Assembly (NCBI GenBank): GCA_947561395.2
Contig: OX387184.1
Location: 17,588,205-17,652,204, forward strand
DNA: 64,000 nt
Direction of reading: 5' to 3'
DNA from: Buxus sempervirens
Lineage: Eukaryota; Streptophyta; Magnoliopsida; Buxales; Buxaceae
Shown: piece by piece, positions 21,492 through 34,800 of the stretch
How positions within the stretch are numbered: position 1 is the first letter of the stretch
How the letters are laid out: every line of letters starts with the position of its first letter
Notes under the pieces: generated by a model
The model's database searches: none
Told to the model about the DNA's origin: nothing
Seen by the model: the letters and a program-made list of their open reading frames with translations, nothing else
Program-made: the position numbers and the translations under genes

Positions 21492-24400
21492 CACACTTCA
21501 TAACAATCTCAACCAACGGTATCACGGTACCACCAGCTTCTAGCTCTAGAGGAAATGTGCTCCTTGGTGCGATGTTTGCTAACATCGAATCTATTCTAGA
21601 CTCATCACACTAATCAATTAAACATCCTCCCACCCTTTCCCCCTCATAACACTAACCAAACACCCTCCTTCCTACCCTTTCCCTGGTTGGGTCTGTACCT
21701 TGATAGCAAACAGTGTGGACCAAAATGGAGGCCTCGTTGAAAATATGAATATTCTGATGAACTTTTAATAAAGTTAACGCTCAAAGATGCAAATTTGTTT
21801 TGTGCTCATCTTAAGTTTTGTTAACGATGATGTGTAAAGTATCAGTTGTCCCCCTCACAAAAGCGACCAATCGTAGTCAGCGAAACAAGTTCACTTTCTC
21901 AGATCCTTGGCTTCTTCTCCGCAAAGCTAGTATTTGGAAGGCTCTTTTTTTTTCCTGACGCAAATACTCCTCCGTCTCATTGTTAATTTGTTTCTGGTTC
22001 CCGAGCAAACCCTTCTCTATGTTATGATTATGATAGCATATATAAACTTTCCAAGAAGACGGCTTTCAATTATTCATGATGCTATGTTATCACAACTTCT
22101 TCAATAATTACTCTTACTATTAATAGCCCACTAACCGCCACAACAATATATGTTTAATATAGTCTCCACATTCTAAACCTTAGGAGTCTAAGGACAAATG
22201 TGCCCTCTAACCTGGGGAATGATTACAGAACTTTTTTCTTTTTATTATGTTATTCTAGGTTTGGGTTGCATGGGGGTGTTGAGTTTTATTATGTTATTCT
22301 AGTTTTGGGGTTGCATGGGGATGTTGAGTTGTGGGGTTAAATAGGTTAGGTTGCAAATCTTAAGACAACCATGCTGTGGGGCTTATTGGTGAGGGTTATA
22401 ACAAGGATGGAAGGCTTTTTTGGAGATATTAGCGAAAGAGAATAAAATTAAGAGTGCTTCATATTGGTATTCTTTTGACATAAGCAAGGCCCACAATTAG
22501 TACCATTTGTATTGGGGCTTTAACATTTTGATTTACTTCATTTTGGAAGAAAGATTTATTAATTAGGTGGTGTTGGCCAAAGGTGTCACTCGAATTCCGT
22601 GACTACCTAATAAAAAACAAGGACATGACAAGGCACATCTAGGATCATTCTTGGGGAGTCCGTGGGTTTTAATATTACTAGAAGGCAAAATTTACCTATG
22701 AAGTACCTTATAGGTTTTTTTCAGATTGAACCATAGCTATAACACATCCCCGTCTTAGTTAGAGCGAATGGACCATCACCACAATACCACGAATATGCAA
22801 TGATCAGCAGGGGGACTTAATTGGTTTGAGTTTCACCAAAAAAAAAAAAGACTTGGTTTGAGACCTTTAGACTGACCCCTAGGCCACCACACCCGTGGTC
22901 TATGAAGAACCCTATAAGCATCCTGCATTTGCTCTAATAATGAAGTGCCAAAAGCAAGGATATATAGCCAATTAGGCCTAAGAATGCAAGGTCATTTCAA
23001 AGGCCACATTTTTTTGCATACTACGAGTTTATTTCATAGTGCTCTTAAAATGGGGCACAATGAAAAAAATCGTATCTAAGAACTTAAAATGAACAAGGTA
23101 TCAGCTAAACAAGTTAAGTTGGGCCAACCACATAATGTCATGTGGCACAATTACAACAAATTAGAGAATTGCCACGTGCACTATGACTCTAATGTGGCAT
23201 AGGCCATTAATAAATAGATGGCACATGGCGAAATGTGGTGGCATCAGGTGGCATCCTCTAACATTACACATGGCATCCAAAGTACTGACTATGGACCAAT
23301 CCAAAATTGCCATGAGGCAATGACGTGTATTTCATATGGTAGGATGCGCTGACTAGCACAGCCAGCACAAATCTAGCCCAAATGGTTCAAGGAATTTGGG
23401 TTTAGGGCAAGGAGAGGTGAGTGTGGTCCAACTCATTTTTTATTGGGTTGAGGCCAAACTCATTGAACTCAGCCTAAGACACCCTATTTACAACTCTAAT
23501 TTTGATATATTCAGGCTAAGTTTGTACAAATGAATTACTAGTAGGTTAATATGTTAACTAACGGTTGGGTTTTCTGGGTTTCTTTACTCGTATATTCATT
23601 TGCATTTTAATTATCCAGCTATTTGTTCATTTTTTTTATGTTAAATATATTGAGTTATTTATAAACAGTTTTTTTTTTTATATTTATTATGTTAAAAAGG
23701 AGTTAAATGAGTTTGGAGGTTACCATGGGTTGATGTCTTATGTTTGAGTTCGTATTTCTAATCCGTTATTAAATTATCACCACGTTATGCCAACAAAATT
23801 GGACAGCTTAAATAGAAATTAGGGTACTAGAATGATGAAATGAAATCAATGAACTAGAATCTTTATTTTTTGCTAGAGTTGCCGATGAGCTAAAAGAAAG
23901 GAGAGAAAAAGAAAAAAGGAAATTTTTTCTGTAATGAACCGAAGGTATATAAGCCTAGATTTTGATGTGCTCGTCGGCTCGATTGCTTCACAACTAATGG
24001 GCGACCCATGCAAGACTACACGTATATAATTAATGAACAGTTTTCATAGGTGATTACTTTTTCATTTACACGATATTTTTTTTTTAAAAACATGTTAGGT
24101 TACAATCTATATCAATTTGAATTTTTACAATTTGATTTTTAATTTCATTTTTATATCCTAAAATGGATTTCCAAATTCCAACCATCGGATGTAATTGTAT
24201 AAAGTTGATTCTTAATAGAGCCAGCGCCTACCTGAACTTGAAGTCGCCCAATCCGGGCTAAGACAAGGTTTCAGCTCTGTTCATCGTTTCTATAAAGCCT
24301 CCTTGATGGACTTTGAATTAATCAATTAGAAGAACATACTGATTGAATCTAATCCAATCAAACCTCTACTTTTAGATTAACATACTAAGACTTTAGCCGC

Positions 24401-24741
24401 TAGAAGCCTAGAATATACGGCAGTCACGGCACCTTCCAATTCAAGCAAACCTCAAGCCACACAATTCCACAATGTTGCTCGATTTCAAAATCAAAGTCAA
24501 AATCAAACTTAGTCGGTTTGTCCAATTCCCGTCCATCAACGTAAGCTTTAAAAACCACATAGATTTTCTTATTGACTCGCCCTGCCCGATTTATGTGTAA
24601 AATTTATGATAAGCAAAAAATTAATTTTAGTAATACTTTTGAAAACAATTAAAATTTATTATTATAAGTTGTAACTGAAACCTTTATTTAAATAATTAAA
24701 TTTTTTTGACATTTTATCGTTACAAACCCAATTCTCCCAAG
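21492..24741. other. Gene-free stretch
   Basis: No gene, RNA or clear element boundary recognised. A 44-bp duplication (TTTATTATGTTATTCTAG, at 22241 and 22285) is present. The region is AT-rich with many short stops in all frames. Confidence 0.5.
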
Positions 24742-25170
24742 TACAAGTCATTTGATGGAGTGGTACAAGTCGTCTTATAACTATACAAGTCAATACATAG
24801 TATTGTACAAGTCATTAAATAGAGAGGTGTAAGTCTCTATATGTATACAAATTAGTTTATAGAGTCATATAAGTTAATTGATAGAAAGTATAAGTCCTTT
24901 GATTGAGTGGTACACATCACCCTATAAATGTATAAGTCAATACATACTAAGTCATTTAATAAAGAGATATAAGTCTTTCTATTTAGTACACACTACACAT
25001 TATTGTATAAGTTAATTGATAAAAGATACAATCACTTGATTGAGTAGTACAAGTCAATATATAGTATTGTACAAGTCATTTGGTACAGAGGTATAAGTTT
25101 CTTTATAGTTATACAAATTTATACATAATATTGTACAAGTCATTCGACTAAGTGTTACAAGTCAATTGCT
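24742..25170. repeat. TACAAGTCA minisatellite with higher-order structure
   Basis: The word TACAAGTCA or a one- to two-base variant (TATAAGTC, TACAAATT, TGTAAGTC) recurs about every 20-25 bases, roughly 20 times. The units also form a longer repeat: a subunit ending TTTGATTGAGTGG-like starts at 24742, 24889 and 25027, spacings 147 and 138, with the same order of variants inside each long unit. Confidence 0.8.
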
Positions 25171-25335
25171 AAAGGTCATTCTAGGTTTAGTTTGATTTTG
25201 TAACAATAAACTGTCATTAAAAGTTAATTATTTTGATAAAGTATCCTCCACCACAAGGTGAAACAATATCCACTGAATTTTAATTATTTACAAAAAGTAT
25301 CACTAAAAGTTAATTTCTCTTTTCTAATATATAGG

Positions 25336-25874
25336 CAACGTACGGTAATGGGTTAGATATTTATCCGAATCTAATCTGAAAATGTCAAATTCGGATATGA
25401 GAAATAGATTAGTCGTTCGGATATGGAAATGGAATTTTGGATCTAATAAAATTCGAATTTGAATTCGAATTTGAATTTGAATTTGCCCATATCCGATTCA
25501 AATAAGATCCGAAATCAATATACATATATAAGTTTAATAATCAAGACCAGAGACAAGTCAGACCATTTGTATAAATCATGGTTTAACCAATCTTATTAAA
25601 AAAAAAACGAAGGCCCGTGAGAAATAGATTATGATGTTAAAATTGATAAAAAATTTGTTTTAATAGTTAAAATTGATTTTAAAATTGGGTCAAATTCGAA
25701 TTTTTTCAAATTCGAATCAAGCTTGATGGTGTATATATATTCGATTTATTTCGAATATGAATTCAGGTATAAAAGACTTGTCAAATTTTGGATCTTATTC
25801 AAAAATCACTTTTTTTTTTCTTTTCAGTTTGACTTCGGATCATAATAGATCCATATCGACCTATTGCCAGCCCT
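25336..25874. mobile_element. hAT-like MITE, ATCCGAA-rich, diverged ends
   Basis: A 539-bp element with a perfect 8-bp duplication TATATAGG (25328-25335 and 25875-25882). The right end is ATTGCCAGCCCT as in the element at 20950; the left end is degenerate (GGTAATGGG near 25352). The interior has the same kind of ATCCGAAT and GAATTTGAATTTG words. It may be an older member of the same group. Confidence 0.65.
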
Positions 25875-26417
25875 TATATAGGCCATATAGGCACCTCCGG
25901 TAACATTTTAAATGCAAGAAACAGTACCATACTAGTATCGGTCGCGGTCAGTATTTATCGGTCGAGCTTTAAAACCGTGACCCCTACGCATCCCCGTGAC
26001 CAGTGACCTACCTCGAAGTCTCGCACACGATGATGTATGACAAAGATTTATTAACTTCTTATAAGCTGGCCCCACTATTCTGATCAGTCAAAATACTCAA
26101 AACAAAAGTCCACAAATCAAATGGCCGTGAAGACAGGATCCACCCATGCAACGGACACGTCACCATGCAGTATGAAGAGTGCTGCTCGCTCACCTAAGGA
26201 ATCCCCTGAGCTCGTAATCCGATACATTCCTCGATTCGAAGGGGCACTTTGGTCAATTCGAAGATCACTTCTTAAAAGTAAGGAAAGATCACATCAATAA
26301 TCACTTCTTTCATCCCAATAAGATATCTTAAAAAATTTAGCCGTTGCTCAATTTCCAAGATAAAGCCCCGATACGAAACGTCCCGATACCGATACACCCA
26401 AAATAAACGGCAATTAA

Positions 26418-27087
26418 TTGAGGGCAAAAGAGGGAAAAACTCGTCCTTTTCGGCATTTTCCCTTTAACCCTTTTTTCCACTCAGGCGCTTTCCTGTTCCC
26501 CATCTTTGACCGGTACTTACTCGGACGAGACCGCGAAGTTACATCTGATTCTCTCCGTATCATAGATTTTCTTGTCTGCTGTTACCGCGCTCGGTCTCCG
26601 GAAGGCTAGACCTCCGGTTTATCGGCGGGAGTTCAGTCGGAAACCCCAACCTCTGTCTTGTGAAATAGTCTCTCCTGCGGGGAAAGAGTTCTCCCTTCCC
26701 TCCTTTGTTCTGCTTTAGCCTTTAGACACTTGTGTCAGTCCAAACCGGTTGTTTTGGTTTCAGCTGTTCTTTGCAGTTCAGAGGGGACAAGTGTGAAGGA
26801 ATGGTAGTCAAACAAGAGCAGACTTTCGAGGAGTTCGAATTCGATGGAGTTATAGGGTTTTGATGAACTGGATTTGGGTTTGAGAGGATATTCTTAAGAT
26901 CTGGAGAGTCCTGCTTTTCTAGGGTTTAAGAGAGCTGCTGGTTTGTATTTTGATCATTTTGGGGAGACGAGAGGGGTACCTGAAGTTGTGAGATTGATGG
27001 TAGTTCACGGACAAGCCTGTCATCTATGATGACCAGCACTGTTGAGCAATCGATGCGGGTGGTGCTTCGGGAAGTCTTTCACATGGA
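26418..27087 (+). promoter_or_regulatory. Probable 5' leader of the PRAF gene, with upstream ATGs
   Basis: A pyrimidine-rich, less AT-rich stretch precedes the PRAF start and probably holds the transcript start and leader. Short upstream frames begin at ATG 26801 (20 codons) and others follow. The frame from ATG 27026 runs past the main start at 27088 in another phase and so overlaps it. If the leader is unspliced these could reduce translation of PRAF. A leader intron may remove some; this cannot be settled from sequence. Confidence 0.5.
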
Positions 27088-30000
27088 ATGGCAGATCTTG
27101 CTAGTTACGGGAAAGCGGAGCGAGACTTTGCGCAGGTATGTTTCATGAACTTTTTTTCCCTTTTTTTGTTTTTTGGGTTGTTGTTGTTTTTTGGGTAATT
27201 TTTATTAAAAATTGGTTCTTTTCTGTTTAAAATTCTTAAGTGCTGCACTGCATCGTTTGAGTTTTTCCAAACTGGTTTTGCTGCTAGATCTTGGATTGTG
27301 AAGCGACCAACACTACATAGCGGAAATTTATGTGAAACAGATTTTGATTTTATCGTTTTTTTATGTAACAAATTTGATTCTGTCATTGAAGAAATGGAAC
27401 CATGTGTTGAAAAAATCTTGAGTTTTGTGGGTTTGAAAGCTGAAGACATAAGCATTAATCATGTTGTCAGAATCTGTAATGCCTTAGATTTGCTGGACCA
27501 GTTCATTGTTCACATCAACCGCTGTCAGAAACGCAAGAAATCTTCAAATAGTTGAACTCAAGGAAGATATTGATTTAGTTGGGCCATAAATGAATAATTT
27601 CACTTGAGGGGAGTCATATGTAAGAATGCTAACATAAAAATCTGTTGATGTTCTTCGCTCCTTCCAAAGATAAATCAGTTGTACAATATTCATTGTGATA
27701 ACTGACGACTTAAATTAAGACTGAGAAATAGACATAATAACACGCACAATGTTCTGTCTAGAATATCCCTCCCAATGGGTATTACAATACTCTCTTAACA
27801 TTCTTACACTTGGGTCCATATAACTTTTACTTTGACCTATCAATCAGTGATTCTGTAATGTTTTCAAGAATCTGAGGTGCAACTCAAAATTGGCCCTAGT
27901 TGATTTCCTAAACGCTTGGCTAATAAATGTGCGTGAGCTAGTATTATTGGGATTTGATATTACAAGGAAAGATATTTGTTGGTATTGTAGGGAAAACAAT
28001 GTGGCAGAGTAATAATATCTGTGAATTTAGTTTGAACATGTTCAATACTGTATAATACTATGCTAGTTGCAATAACCACCAAGAAGAAATAAATATGTTT
28101 GTTACACATGTACTTCCATAGTGACTTAATAATGATGTAATATAAGACAACATCATAATAGTACTAATCCTTTGCTAAAATTTCCACTCCTGCAGTCCAA
28201 ATAGTATCTAATACAGGACAATAGCATAATAGTACTATTGTCTTGGAATATTAGCGAAGGAGTATCTCAGCATGAGAGGTCATATGGAACTTGACACTGG
28301 TGGCTGTTCTCTGGAAATTATGGAAAGAGAGAAATAGGAGAATTTTTAACGATTCAGCTAGTTCCATAAGGTCTTTAGTCCAATCTTCAGTGAGCTGTCT
28401 TTTGTTTTGGGCTTCAACTAGAGATTCTTGCAGAGGTTTAGACAGTCAGGAATTTTTAACTTGTTAACATTTTCTAGATTTATAGTTGCTGTTTCTTGTT
28501 GCTGTTCCTTTAACTTACTGTTTACTTTTGGGGATGTATCTTTTTGTCTTAATATATTTTTAATTATTACCAATAAAAAAAAAATTCCACTCCTGAAGAG
28601 AAATTTCCCCAGTTAGATCCATTGTTGGTTGATATGTTTTTCTATATCAATATTAGAATATAAAAAGATGAGAAACAATACTGCAAATCCTATTTAATTA
28701 TTAGTAAAGCCCTTTTGAAATGAAAAGAACCTACTATTTGTTGTAAAACTAACTTTTTTTTTCATATTTTATAACTTCTGGAAAATGAAACCTTTCTCCC
28801 TATCTTTGTAGAAAAGTGTCCAGTTGTAAGTCATGCTTATATATACTCTTGTTTCCATAATCAAGTGATCTCGAACCTCTTTAATGCCTGATATTGTGAA
28901 AAATTTCTCAATCTTGCTTGTACAATGTGTGTCAAATAATTCAATCAAATTAAAAAACAAAAAAAACAAAAAACAAAAACAGATATCCAAACCACAATAC
29001 CAGATATATGTGATCCACCCAAAGCAATGCGATGTCCACTTATGAGGATGGTCAAGAAGTTCTCTCATGTTGGAGCTTGTAGGTACTAATTTATTCAATA
29101 AAGCCAGTCCCAAGGACAAAATCCATAAGAAATCAGTGACAAATCTTATACTGAAAGAAGCCATGAAACTAAGGATTGCAACAGGGTGAGTTTTGGTGAA
29201 TGCTGACAAACTGATATATGAGTCCATCACATACCAAGCATCAAATTTTGCTGAGTTTGATTAGAGGCATATTAGCCATAATTCACTTCATTGCCATCCC
29301 CTCTCTTAACCACTCTTAACAAGAATCACATTCCGTGAACCTAAGGAGTATATATTTGACAAGATAATGATGACAAGAGGGAACCATCCAACACCATCAA
29401 GATGCTCTTCCTAGGATTAATAGCATAACCCCAAGAGCAAACATTTCTCCAAAAAGCAACTAGATAATCCACAACCGCTTCCCCCCACCGCCCAAAAAGT
29501 AAACAAATAGAACTCTTAGTAATAGAGAACTTCTTCACATAATCTATCTAAACCTTAGGCTTAAGAACTTCTTATATATAATTTCTAAAATTATATTCAC
29601 ATTTGGAAATAGCAAAATGGTCCTAAAGAATATATAGTTATTGATCCACAAATAATTCAATGTATAAACCAAAACCTTGGTACTTGCCTTTAACATTGTT
29701 GATTCCTCACCAGATAAGAAGTGCAACTAGGTACTTAGACCTGTTATTAGTTTGGTCATTTATGCTGGTTAGGTGCTAATAATAAATATAGTTGCAGGTA
29801 TGCAGATTTAATTTACTGCAAAATGTATTGTATTTCAGTCAAACCCATGTCTCAGTTGATGCCAGTAGCTTGCAAATATGAACATCTGTTGTTAATTTGG
29901 TCTAGAACCTATTGAGAACTGAAATGGAGGTTCTGTATATCTTTATGTAAATGTGGTCTCATTAGTCATCCAATCTTGTGCTCGTATTGTATGCTACTAC

Positions 30001-31804
30001 TGGTTTCAAAGGGACCCATATCCTTGGGATCTGGTACTGAAGATTCCAGTTTTGATTTTCTGGTATGTTTCATTCCAATCCTGTTTGGCATGTACACTCA
30101 ACAGCTCCAGAGTCTAAATATCCTATGTTTCCAAACTTAATTTATTGGTTGCCGGTCCTATCATTGCCTTACAACCGGTAGCATTCTCAAGTTCCAAAAC
30201 AAAGAAATTTTTGGTACAGGATAGTACTGGTCCAATCCACAATAACGATATTTAAATCCATGCTTAGAAGAGAGTAATTCTCTTTATGTTATTTTATTTC
30301 ATAAATGAATAATTTGTCAATATGTTATTAGGTGTTTGAATACGTAATTGTTACTTTTATAGACTGCAATTTTCCTCTCATCTCTAAATAGAAGGTATGG
30401 GCTCTAGGTCTGAAGGTGAGGAAATGAATTCTCATTTCACTGCCATTAAATCTTAATAAATGGTTACATTTGAATTATCCAGGAAAAAAGAGAGAGAGAG
30501 AGAGAGAGAGAAAGGTAAATGATGAAATATTATGTAGCCAACTTGTATGATATGAGCAGTAGAAATAATATGAGTGTACTATTTATGAAAAATTTGTGAC
30601 CAATGGTTCCATAAGAACTGTTAATTTGGATTAAGTCAAACTTGACTTATAATGGCTACCAGTAAAATTTTGAGGGCTATTTCTCTTTTTCCCATCATCT
30701 CTGATAGATAGGACATATTAGGATGCATTTCTTCTACATATACACCCTTTGTTATTTGAACACTATTTATATTATCTTAGTGATCCCTTTTCTTTTACCA
30801 TGCTTCACTGCTTGTTTCCTTCCTCCGTTCTCTGTTCTCTTTTCCTTATTATTGTGCCATGTGCAGGCATTGATTGCCTTGAAGAAAGGTGCACAGCTGC
30901 TCAAGTATGGTCGAAAGGGGAAGCCCAAGTTTTGCCCATTCAGGCTTTCCAATGTATGATTAGTGCCTAAGCTGTTTCCTTCTTATGTAATTACAGTGTG
31001 CCTCTTTTTCAATCTCTCTATTTTGTATACAGAGGAACAATGTAAACTCACAAATGAACAAAATCAAATATGTAGCACTCATTTTTTGGATGGGAACTTG
31101 TTGCCAGCACTAATAATAGAATTTTTTTAGTTTAGTGGATGATGCTCTTTTATGCTTTGAATATCACCTTGGTTTCCTATCATTAAAAGATTGTTTTTAC
31201 GGTAGAAGTTCAAATCTAGATTGCTTGTTGATTATTTACGACTCAGATTGTATGTCTTGATTATAACTGCTTCCCCTCTCTCTCTCTCTCTCTCTCTCTG
31301 TGTTTTTTCCCTGTTCTGTTTTGTTTTTCCTTTTATTTTCTCTGTGGGAGGTTTTTGTTGGCCACAGGGGAGGCCAGCGTTGTTGGGTGTTTTTGGCGTG
31401 CCAGTGATACACAACTGGATGAATGATAATACCATAAAAGCATTTTGGGACCACATCATTCAATTCCTTTTCAGTTTTGGCGTTTTTTTTTCTTTTCATC
31501 TTATGCTTAATGTAAATTGTCCAATTTTTTTATTTATTGTCCCTCTTGAATATATATGTTATGCATTTTAATACATTATTCTACATCTGGGATACCTGTT
31601 AGCTAGAAACTACTGGATGACTTCCATGTGAAAACTTTTATGACTGCGACATGAAAAGGTCAGTGAGATATACAGTTCAATTATACCATCAAAATTCCCT
31701 TTTAATGGGCAGAAGTATTATGGCAAGGCAATGGAAAGACTTGCATGTGTGTTTGGTCATGTTCCACTTATGGGTCTAGTAAAATCTTGGAGCACTTAAG
31801 AGAG

Positions 31805-31844
<40 letters not shown>

Positions 31845-34800
31845 ATCAAGTCCTTGAACTGGTGAATCTTTCTATTTCTGTTTATGAATTTGTTGTTTCA
31901 GGTTCTGAAAGTGATTACATGTCTGTTTTTATCATGAAAGTCACTGTATTATTAATATCACTCAGTCAAGAAATATCTGATTGCATTGTCTATTAATAAT
32001 AATTATTTTATGAACTAAGAGAAACCAAGACCCAATATAAACCATTGTATGTATCATTTAGCTCATTTAAATATTACATTTTAAGTGGTTATCATTTTTA
32101 TCATTTTTCTTGGTGAAGATATTGTCATCATCCTGCAATTTGATCTCTGAAGTCAGTTTGTAAACATCTGTGTCACCCATTGGATCTTCTTTCAGATAAG
32201 TGTATTGTTTACATGTAACCATTTTTTGTTTCTGAAACTCACAGGATGAATCATATTTGATCTGGCTCTCAAGTGGTGGAGAAAGGAAATTAAAGTTAGG
32301 TTCTGTCTCAAAAATTATTCCTGGACAACGAACTGTGAGTAGTTCTTCAATCATATTTGTTTCTGGACCAATGATTTTGAGTGCTTTTTGGTTTATGTTT
32401 TGTTAATTGGATAAATAATTTCAACAGTTATATCTCAGTTACTAACTCTATTAGAGTTTTTATGGCAATATGGCAGTCTGTCTTCCAACGGTATTTGCGC
32501 CCTGAAAAAGAGTACTTGTCTTTTTCTCTTATATACAATAACGGAAAACGATCCCTTGATCTGGTTAGTGCAACTATTCTGGCATTCTATTTATAGTTAC
32601 ATATGTGTTATGTCCTGTTGTTTCTTTTTAACAGATTATTGCAAATCCTAATAAGTGAAAAAGTTGCTTTTTTGTTAGATTTGCAAAGACAAAATCGAGG
32701 CGGATGTGTGGATAGCAGGTCTCAAGGCTTTGATATCTTCCAGTCACTGCGATCGTTCAAAAATTGATGGATGGAGTGATGGAGGACTCTCCTTTGATGT
32801 AATTTCATTAATTAATTTTCCCCTTTTATCCATTTTTAACATTTTTATCCTTGTATACTTTAAGTTAACCATCTGTTCTAGAAATAAGAATACTGCTGAT
32901 CCTGAAATGCTGAACAAGAGTGCTCACCCTTGTACCATCTTTATTTTTTCAACACATTTATATGCTTAACTATCTTTCTATATATGAAAAGTTGAGCTTT
33001 CAATAAAAGATGGTAACTTTTTTCCACATAAATAAAGAGGTTTCATGCTCTCATATACCAAAAGTGTCTTTCACGGTTTGTGATACATGTAAAGACTTGG
33101 GACTCATCCAGCACAAATATTCTTCATTGCCAGCCAAGTGCAATCTTTCTTTATTATCCATGCTTAAATATCTTGTGCTATAGCAATATGTTGAATTTTC
33201 TTTACCTCGATAATTTGTATGATTTTGGAACTTTACTCTTGTTCTTCAGCACTGTATAGTGCATGTCTTGCTCATGATTTTTCCCCTTTTTACCTTATTA
33301 AATATTTTTATTGCTTTTGAATTCAGATAAATGACAAGGAGTGTTGAAATTAAAGGTTTTGACAAATTCACTAAATTCCAAGTAAATACTTTTCTTATTA
33401 GTAGAAGTGTCTCAAATATTTATTATTGTACTGATTAAAAATATTTCATTTTCTTGACAACTTCATTAAATTCCAGATGAAATATTATAAATATTTTTCA
33501 CAACAGTCCTTAATTTGTACAAATCAGGTCAATAATAACTTTTATTTGTTTATAATTTTATGAATGATTATGTTACATAGGGATTTCTAATTTTTAATGC
33601 CTAAAATGCTTGATGAGATCCCCATATTTAATCCAAAGGGGTTTCATGGATTTTTTTTGTAGCCCCACACACCCGCAACCCAAACCACACACACCACCCC
33701 CACCCCTCTTTTTTTTTTTCTTTTTTTTTTTTTTCTGTTGTTTTTTCAGTGTTTGGGGTTTTGGGATTAACTAGGTTCTATTCCACGGTGTAGAATAGGT
33801 TGGACCTAATGTCCAGGAATTCCTAGTAATCTTGCCTGTGGTGTTGGGAGGTCATCAAGGGTTGACAAATAATTCCTGCAAATGATTTACTATACTTTTG
33901 GCATGTTACCATGTGAAACCCAATGGGTCTTACATATTTTATATAGGCCGTATAAGACTCAAATACACTTATTTCATCTAAGTTCTTGGCACCTCTGACA
34001 GCCAGACAGAAGGTTGTGATGGAAAGTCTACTTTGTTCCTTAATGGATAATACTGCTTTTATTAATACTGGAAGTCAAATTGTTGGTATTTTGGTTTTTT
34101 TTCTTTTTTTTCGCTTACTGTTCTTGCTCCAAGGATTCAAAGTGAAACTCTAGAAAGGAGTCAGGTTTTTATTTCGCCTGTACTCGAAGAAAATGATAGA
34201 GAATTTTTGGACAAGATTTGCATCAGGTTTTTGACAGTCTCCTTTTCTCGGTATTGTCAACAAGAAAACTGATGCTGCATATTCTGAAATATCTACCAAT
34301 ATATTGGGGTAGATAACTTGTGCAGAGTTTACTGAAAAGATTTTCCATTGCCCTTTAATTTTGTATGCTTTTTTTTTAATACACTACATTTGTGGATACA
34401 GGCATAATGTATGCACATCATTTTGTTTTCTTTTGGTAATTGAGTAATACAATGGGTAGTAAAAGTTCTACACTGGCTCCATATTCTGAAACCTTCTTTT
34501 TGGTTCCTCTAGTTCTCTTGGATCCTTTATCTTGCACCATCTGGCAACTCCCAGATCTCTGCCCAACATGCCCGAACCATCTCAATGGAATTAATTTATT
34601 TTGGGCATATTGGAAGGGGGGACACTTGGAGGTTGTTCATTTATTTTACTAACCGCAACGTTGTCGTTATATTTTTCCTAATTTCGATTTTTTGATTGTT
34701 CTTTCTGTTGCAAATACTGACTGATTCATGGTTTCCATGACTAATTTTTTTCAGGACAGTAAAGATTTGACATCAAATAGCTTAAGCGATAGTTCTGTCA

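Noticed and set aside
27105..27455. A 116-codon minus-strand frame across PRAF exon 1 and intron 1
   Set aside because: Overlaps a well-supported coding exon, low-complexity Lys/Asn composition, no known family.
28769..29230. A 153-codon minus-strand frame in PRAF intron 1
   Set aside because: Hydrophobic and T-rich, with no recognised domain or splice context. Kept as unassigned intron sequence.
31745..31996. An 83-codon frame with a poly-Gly run
   Set aside because: The Gly run is the translated 35-G tract in a PRAF intron. No family resemblance.
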